19,373 nucleotides of DNA, from the NCBI GenBank assembly GCA_025774615.1, contig JALGVQ010000068.1:1-19373 (forward strand), in the 5' to 3' direction. This stretch comes from a bacterium (GTDB taxonomy: Bacteria > Blakebacterota > Blakebacteria > Blakebacterales > Blakebacteraceae). Position 1 is the stretch's first letter. Every line of letters begins with the position of its first letter. Under the pieces are notes generated by a model. The model made no database searches. It was not told the origin of the DNA and was given only the letters and a program-made list of their open reading frames with translations. The position numbers and the translations under genes are program-made. Shown in pieces: positions 15,559-19,373 of the stretch.

Positions 15559-15882
15559 TCAGTATTCCCTCTGCCTGTTGGTACCGGAGTACTTCAGCGA
15601 ATCGTGCAACAGCAACCATGCGGGAGCGTACTCCTCGGAATCAGACCACCAGTACGCACCGGCATCTATATCGCGCGCTTCAATAAAAGCCGTCAGCTCT
15701 TCGACCGGCCTGATCCTCGAAAGGAGCGGATCGAGCCCGAACATGAAGAGGAGGATCGCGATGACCCCGAGACCCAGGCGGAACCAGTCACCGGGTGAGG
15801 CTGCATTACGCCTCGTCGTCACGTCTTTGAGGTCAAGCACGACGTCGCTCTCAGTGCCGACATCTGTTACGTGAAATGACAC
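15559..15882 (-). CDS. Small one-TM membrane protein overlapping the YeiH stop codon
   Basis: 107 aa from GTG 15882-15880, which overlaps the upstream TAG by one base (TAGTG), a standard translational-coupling arrangement. A longer in-frame reading to 15972 would lie wholly inside the YeiH gene. N-terminal ~32 residues are polar and charged (ESDVVLDLKDVTTRRNAA). One transmembrane helix follows (~33-54, WFRLGLGVIAILLFMFGLDP), then ~50 residues rich in aromatics and acids (AYWWSDSEEYAPAWLLLHDS). I recognise no family. The position and coupling suggest a subunit or partner of the YeiH-type transporter (inference). No independent ribosome site is visible. Confidence 0.7.
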   Translation of the reverse strand: MSFHVTDVGTESDVVLDLKDVTTRRNAASPGDWFRLGLGVIAILLFMFGLDPLLSRIRPVEELTAFIEARDIDAGAYWWSDSEEYAPAWLLLHDSLKYSGTNRQREY

Positions 15883-17609
15883 TAGATCATCGCCGTGATC
15901 TTCGTGAAAACGACGTAGAACATCAGGTACGCCATCGACAGTGTCAGGATGAGGTTGAAACTCTGCCCGCACACGTAGAGCAGGAGCGGTTTGCCGCCCT
16001 TGAAGTACTCACCCAGTTCACGGAAGTTGGTCGCCAGACCGATGCTCACGAAGGCGAGACAGAAGAACCATCCGCGCAATGTCTTCGAGAGCCCCCCGAT
16101 GACACCCTGATCGATCAGTGTATACCCGACGTCAGCCCCGAGAGCGGCATAGATCACCGAGAAGATGATCGATGCACCGATGAATCCGATAACGAATTTC
16201 GGGAACCGGTGCCAGATCTCCCAGGTGCTGACCCGCTGACCCTCCACGCATTCGACCCGGGCGCACCAGTAGAAAGCCACGCAGAAGGCGATCACACCGA
16301 TCAGGACGTTCTGGATCATCTTGATCGTGGCGGCAACATAGAGGGCTCGCTCGCCCAGGAAGGCTCCCGCCGCGGCGACCGCCCCGGTGGCGTCGATCGT
16401 TCCACCCATCCAGGCCCCACCAAGGATCTCGGGGATACCAACCGCTTTGATGAAAGCCGGCATGACGATCATCATGATCGAGGTGAATACCAGCGACATG
16501 CCGACCGCCAGGGTCAGTTCCTCCTTCTTCGCCCGACAGGCCGCTGCGACGGCGATGGCCGCTGACACGCCGCAGACCGACATATCGGCCGAGATGGTGA
16601 TGTTCAGGGTCTTCGATGGAATCTTGATGACCTTCTGACCGAAGATGTAGGTAGAAACAAGAACGATCGGCGTCACGATCCAGGAGACGAAGATACCAGG
16701 CAGGCCGATCGCCAGGATCTTGCCGAAGAGTATCTCCGCGCCCAGCAGGACCAGACCGGTCTTGATGAAGAACTCGGTCTGGACCGCCGGTTTCACCCAC
16801 TCGGGAGTGCCTATGGTGTTACTGATCAGAAGGCCGAAGAGGATCGCCCAGGCGGCATAGCCGATCCCGTACGCCTTCATTGTCGCCTGTTCCGACGCCA
16901 CATAAGCAAGGATCGCGATCCCGAAGACGAAGAGAAATCCGATCACGAATTTTCGGAATGATCCTCCCATGGCGATGGTACCGATCCCGAAGAAGATGCC
17001 GAGCGCGATTGCCAGTCCGATCAGGTTCACGATCTGGCTGTGCGATGAGACCGTGGCTTTTCTCTTCGCGCTCGAAGCCTCAGTGACCAGGACACGCCAT
17101 TCATCGATGGCACTCACCGCCGCACTGTTCAGGTCGTCGTCTCCGAAACGGGCCATCTGAGCTGCCATCTCCGCTGTGCCCGCCCACAGATGGGCAGCTG
17201 CGACCTCAGCCTGGATCTCTTCGTATCGGGGTTGGGCTGCCGCATTGATCCTGTCCGCGCCCTGTTCGGAAAGGATGAGCGATTCGACAGGGTTCCCCTT
17301 CCACCCATGCGGCTTTCTGATGAAGGAGGCCAGACGTTTTGCCCGGGAAGAGGAGGAAGCCTTGATCGCCGACTTGGTATTCCCGGCCTCGTACCAGGCC
17401 ACAGTGCGGAAGGGCGCCCGGTCCGCTTCAGACTCCATGATCAGATTAGCCGCCGCTATCTGTTCCCGCATCTCCGCCGGAGGTCGGGAGAGAAAAGAGA
17501 CCATACCGATCAACAGGATCAGAAAAGCGAGCCATATGGCCCAGTAATCCTCAAGCCTGATAAGTTCGGCCCACCCCTTGACCTGGTCCGGTTGCGGCAT
17601 CTCTGACAT
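15882..17609 (-). CDS. YeiH-type (UPF0324) putative sulfate exporter; probable independent start
   Basis: 575 aa if translated from ATG 17609 (MSEMPQPDQVKGWAELIRLE); AAGGA (17622-17618) lies 8 nt upstream. One TM (DYWAIWLAFLILLIGMVSFL, ~19-38) is followed by a ~145-residue basic, Ala-rich soluble insert, then about ten TM helices of the UPF0324/PF03601 core: FIKTGLVLLGAEILFG, LNITISADMSVCGVSAAIAV, GGTIDATGAVAAAGAFLGER and AATIKMIQNVL match the family signatures. Typical YeiH is ~330-350 aa; the extra N-terminal TM and insert make a long form. YeiH proteins are called putative sulfate exporters; substrate evidence is thin. It is coupled by TAGTG to the small membrane protein downstream. The long K/R-rich insert suggests it is cytoplasmic. 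Confidence 0.7.
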   Translation of the reverse strand: MSEMPQPDQVKGWAELIRLEDYWAIWLAFLILLIGMVSFLSRPPAEMREQIAAANLIMESEADRAPFRTVAWYEAGNTKSAIKASSSSRAKRLASFIRKPHGWKGNPVESLILSEQGADRINAAAQPRYEEIQAEVAAAHLWAGTAEMAAQMARFGDDDLNSAAVSAIDEWRVLVTEASSAKRKATVSSHSQIVNLIGLAIALGIFFGIGTIAMGGSFRKFVIGFLFVFGIAILAYVASEQATMKAYGIGYAAWAILFGLLISNTIGTPEWVKPAVQTEFFIKTGLVLLGAEILFGKILAIGLPGIFVSWIVTPIVLVSTYIFGQKVIKIPSKTLNITISADMSVCGVSAAIAVAAACRAKKEELTLAVGMSLVFTSIMMIVMPAFIKAVGIPEILGGAWMGGTIDATGAVAAAGAFLGERALYVAATIKMIQNVLIGVIAFCVAFYWCARVECVEGQRVSTWEIWHRFPKFVIGFIGASIIFSVIYAALGADVGYTLIDQGVIGGLSKTLRGWFFCLAFVSIGLATNFRELGEYFKGGKPLLLYVCGQSFNLILTLSMAYLMFYVVFTKITAMI

Positions 17610-19373
17610 GTCTTTATTCCTTGTCGGGGGCCGTATCACCAGAACGCCGTCAGGATCTGGGATCCGCAGGTACCAGCCCCACCCCCCATAGTCATCACCG
17701 ACCTTGATGAGCAGAGTGTTCGCTCCCTGCCTGAGGGAGAGACGAATATGATCCTGATCGGGTTCGGCCGGTCTGTGGAGTACATGGTCATGTACCCGCT
17801 CGCCGTTCAGCCAGAGGCCGACCCAGTCATCGGAACCAAGCAGGCAGTCGACCTCCCGGTCGTCTGGGCTCTCGATCCAGACCGCTCCGTAGGCGCAGCT
17901 CAATTCGTTCGGTATGAAGAGAGCGTCGAGGTTGACGTAACCGTTCTCATCGGTCTCGATCAGGCGCCAGCCGACCTGCTGTCCGTTCATCCCCTCATGG
18001 GTAGCAGAGAGATCGATCTCCTGTTCCGGCGGATAGGGAATCTCCAGGCCGGTGGTGAGTTCACTCCCCTCCTGCCCCGGATTGTCGAACGGCCCGATCA
18101 CCTGCCAGCTGGTGATAAAATTCATGACTGGCTCAAGGCTCACGACATCGATGCCGAACAGGTGCCCGCCGGTCCCGGGATCAGGCCCGACCGGTTCGAT
18201 CTCGAGCGTCGCCGTACCCGGTTCGAGTCTCACCTCCCCCAGCTCGACCCGCCCGGATGGTGAGACCTCGACGTCACTGAGATCGACTACAGATACCAGG
18301 GACTCGCCGTTCACACGGAAGCGTACCGAGCCGTAACCGGGACCCTTCGTGAGGTAGAGCGCGATCACGTAGCGATCGCGGGCCTCGACCGGCAGTTCCC
18401 ATCGCACCGGACCGGTTTCGGCCAGATCCATCCGAACCTGTGTACCCCTGCTCCAGTCTGCGCCAAAGGGACGCATGTCCTCGATCGTCATCGACATCGA
18501 CCGGGCAGGCTGCAGCAGTTCGAGTGATTCCGCTTCAATCGCCCTTTCAGGCAACAGCACCCGCAACGGGAGCCGGGCGTTACCCGGCGGCATCTCCGGG
18601 AAGGGAGCATGCGGTTCCATCTGGTACCAGTAGGCAGTGCTGGAATAGTCCCCCACCTCGGTGTTGGCGTGGCCGTGCTCGATGGTGAACTTCAGAGAGC
18701 GGGTAAAGGGGATGGCGTCGCCGAGATGGTAGCGGTAAGCAGCGATACGGGCGCGTTCCTCATCCTTGATGATCAGGCCGTGGAAGGGGCCCGCATAGAT
18801 CCCCTCGTTGAAATACCAGCCGCTGGTGAAGTAGTCCTCGGTGCCTGTGCCATACATGCACGGTTCCTCGGCGCCGTCCACCCAGACCATCTCATCCCCC
18901 TCGAGGAACCAGAGCTCTCCGTTGTATCCCTGCATACTCATGTTCACTCCCACCAGGTGCCCCTCCCCTTCGGCTTCGAGGATGGTGTAGTTGCGCTCGG
19001 GATCGGTCCTCGGCTCCCGGCGCCACTGAGCGTGGAAATTAGCCACGTCGTCCTCGAGCGGCTGGTGCATCTCCTGGTAGTCGATCTGGTAGTAGAAGGC
19101 ATCCACCTGCCGGCCGGTCTCGTTGACCACTTCGATCCGGGCACGGTTCCTGAAGGGCATCGGCCAGTAGGAGTAGAATCCTCCGCTGGAGATTCCCAGG
19201 TAGTATGAGACGTAGTGGACCTTGTCGAACCCGGTGCCGAAGAAATCTCCCACCGGCACCTCCACGCTCGGAGTCTTCTCATCATCCCAGTACATCCGCA
19301 GGAGTATCCGCCGCAGGTAATGGGGATCGCTGCTCGAGATCGTGACCCAGATGCGGGTGATCACACCCGGCCC
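15882..19373 (-). CDS. GH172 (DUF2961) glycosidase in frame with a YeiH-type sulfate exporter; 5' end off the right edge
   Basis: One uninterrupted frame of 1163 codons plus stop, open at the right edge; the missing start is probably ~80-100 codons upstream. The first ~280 residues are DUF2961/GH172, a family including difructose-dianhydride and D-arabinan hydrolases: LLRMYWDDEKTPSVEVPVGD, FYSYWPMPFR, WFLEGDEMVWVDG, MYGTGTEDYFTSGWYF, GPFHGLIIKDEERARI. A CBM-like beta domain (AIEAESLELLQ to DVVSLEP) and a WQVIGPFDN/PA14-like domain (ending WGWYLRIPDPDGVLV) follow, a usual architecture for secreted GH172 enzymes. Without a stop the frame continues into a complete YeiH-family transporter. I suspect two genes joined by a one-base frameshift, natural or technical; see the junction entry and findings. 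Confidence 0.8.
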   Translation of the reverse strand, partial: GPGVITRIWVTISSSDPHYLRRILLRMYWDDEKTPSVEVPVGDFFGTGFDKVHYVSYYLGISSGGFYSYWPMPFRNRARIEVVNETGRQVDAFYYQIDYQEMHQPLEDDVANFHAQWRREPRTDPERNYTILEAEGEGHLVGVNMSMQGYNGELWFLEGDEMVWVDGAEEPCMYGTGTEDYFTSGWYFNEGIYAGPFHGLIIKDEERARIAAYRYHLGDAIPFTRSLKFTIEHGHANTEVGDYSSTAYWYQMEPHAPFPEMPPGNARLPLRVLLPERAIEAESLELLQPARSMSMTIEDMRPFGADWSRGTQVRMDLAETGPVRWELPVEARDRYVIALYLTKGPGYGSVRFRVNGESLVSVVDLSDVEVSPSGRVELGEVRLEPGTATLEIEPVGPDPGTGGHLFGIDVVSLEPVMNFITSWQVIGPFDNPGQEGSELTTGLEIPYPPEQEIDLSATHEGMNGQQVGWRLIETDENGYVNLDALFIPNELSCAYGAVWIESPDDREVDCLLGSDDWVGLWLNGERVHDHVLHRPAEPDQDHIRLSLRQGANTLLIKVGDDYGGWGWYLRIPDPDGVLVIRPPTRNKDMSEMPQPDQVKGWAELIRLEDYWAIWLAFLILLIGMVSFLSRPPAEMREQIAAANLIMESEADRAPFRTVAWYEAGNTKSAIKASSSSRAKRLASFIRKPHGWKGNPVESLILSEQGADRINAAAQPRYEEIQAEVAAAHLWAGTAEMAAQMARFGDDDLNSAAVSAIDEWRVLVTEASSAKRKATVSSHSQIVNLIGLAIALGIFFGIGTIAMGGSFRKFVIGFLFVFGIAILAYVASEQATMKAYGIGYAAWAILFGLLISNTIGTPEWVKPAVQTEFFIKTGLVLLGAEILFGKILAIGLPGIFVSWIVTPIVLVSTYIFGQKVIKIPSKTLNITISADMSVCGVSAAIAVAAACRAKKEELTLAVGMSLVFTSIMMIVMPAFIKAVGIPEILGGAWMGGTIDATGAVAAAGAFLGERALYVAATIKMIQNVLIGVIAFCVAFYWCARVECVEGQRVSTWEIWHRFPKFVIGFIGASIIFSVIYAALGADVGYTLIDQGVIGGLSKTLRGWFFCLAFVSIGLATNFRELGEYFKGGKPLLLYVCGQSFNLILTLSMAYLMFYVVFTKITAMI
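17607..17630 (-). other. GH172-YeiH junction: hidden TAA, ribosome site and ATG consistent with a one-base frameshift
   Basis: On the minus strand the junction reads CCCCCGACAAGGAATAAAGACATG. The read frame passes through (PPTRNKD, then MSEM). In another frame the TAA at 17616-17614 falls 4 nt before the ATG (17609-17607), with AAGGA (17622-17618) as its ribosome site: a normal gene-gene boundary. One extra C in the C5 run (G5 at 17626-17630 on +) would end GH172 as RPPDKE-stop. Confidence 0.55.

Noticed and set aside
15876-16565. 229-codon plus-strand frame opposite YeiH
   Set aside because: His/Asp/Arg-rich composition typical of the complement of membrane-protein codons; overlaps a conserved transporter.
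1-19373. Searched for CRISPR arrays, tRNA/rRNA genes, insertion sequences, attachment sites and toxin-antitoxin pairs
   Set aside because: No regularly spaced repeats, cloverleaf-like sequences, transposase motifs or terminal inverted repeats were seen by eye.

Overview
Organism: the window is GC-rich (roughly 58-60% by eye) and densely coded, with Shine-Dalgarno sites such as GGAGG, GGAGGAG and GAGGAGGA. It encodes Gram-negative envelope proteins: a DUF5686 outer-membrane-type protein, a beta-barrel protein and several lipoprotein or secreted precursors. DUF5686, GH172 and DUF4838 occurring together fits an uncultured FCB-group or related anaerobic environmental bacterium (Latescibacterota, Hydrogenedentes or Zixibacteria-like). 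That placement is inference; there is no rRNA or tRNA here to settle it.

Layout. (1) 1-2431, minus: an unrecognised 257-aa protein, followed 1 nt later by a carboxypeptidase-regulatory-domain/DUF5686 protein that starts at CTG and runs off the left edge. (2) 2656-3747, plus: a secreted beta-sandwich (CBM-like) protein that converges on a PDZ-containing M28 metallopeptidase lipoprotein (3752-5596, minus). (3) 5766-6458, plus: a class I glutamine amidotransferase. (4) 6727-10387, plus: a compact sulfur operon, in order HTH/PocR regulator, SQR-like flavoprotein, DUF1641 protein, single-cysteine TusE/DsrC, and COG2210-type DsrE-like protein. It has a promoter region with tandem TGCAT boxes and closes with a rho-independent terminator. 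(5) 10526-12814, plus: a DUF4838 carbohydrate-active lipoprotein; then 13007-14530, plus: an outer-membrane beta-barrel protein. (6) 19373-14540, minus, read right to left: a GH172 (DUF2961) glycosidase in frame with a YeiH-type putative sulfate exporter in one uninterrupted reading frame, a small overlapping one-TM protein, and an aldo/keto reductase.

How the genes may work together: the sulfur operon looks like a sulfide/persulfide handling module. A flavoprotein would oxidise sulfide to enzyme-bound sulfane sulfur, and cysteine-based carriers (DsrE-like, TusE-like) would pass it on; the PocR-type regulator would sense a small molecule. The GH172 and DUF4838 proteins point to glycan breakdown at the cell surface. 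The YeiH transporter is the possible link between the sulfur and glycan themes, for example if sulfated or sulfonated substrates are used, but no sulfatase or dsrAB is visible here.

The two most notable items are the GH172-YeiH reading frame, whose junction looks like two genes joined by a one-base frameshift, and the regulator-SQR-DUF1641-TusE-DsrE operon with helically phased upstream boxes. No stretch longer than 300 bases lacks a gene; the larger gaps (2432-2655, 5597-5765, 6459-6726, 12815-13006) are described in the features or findings.
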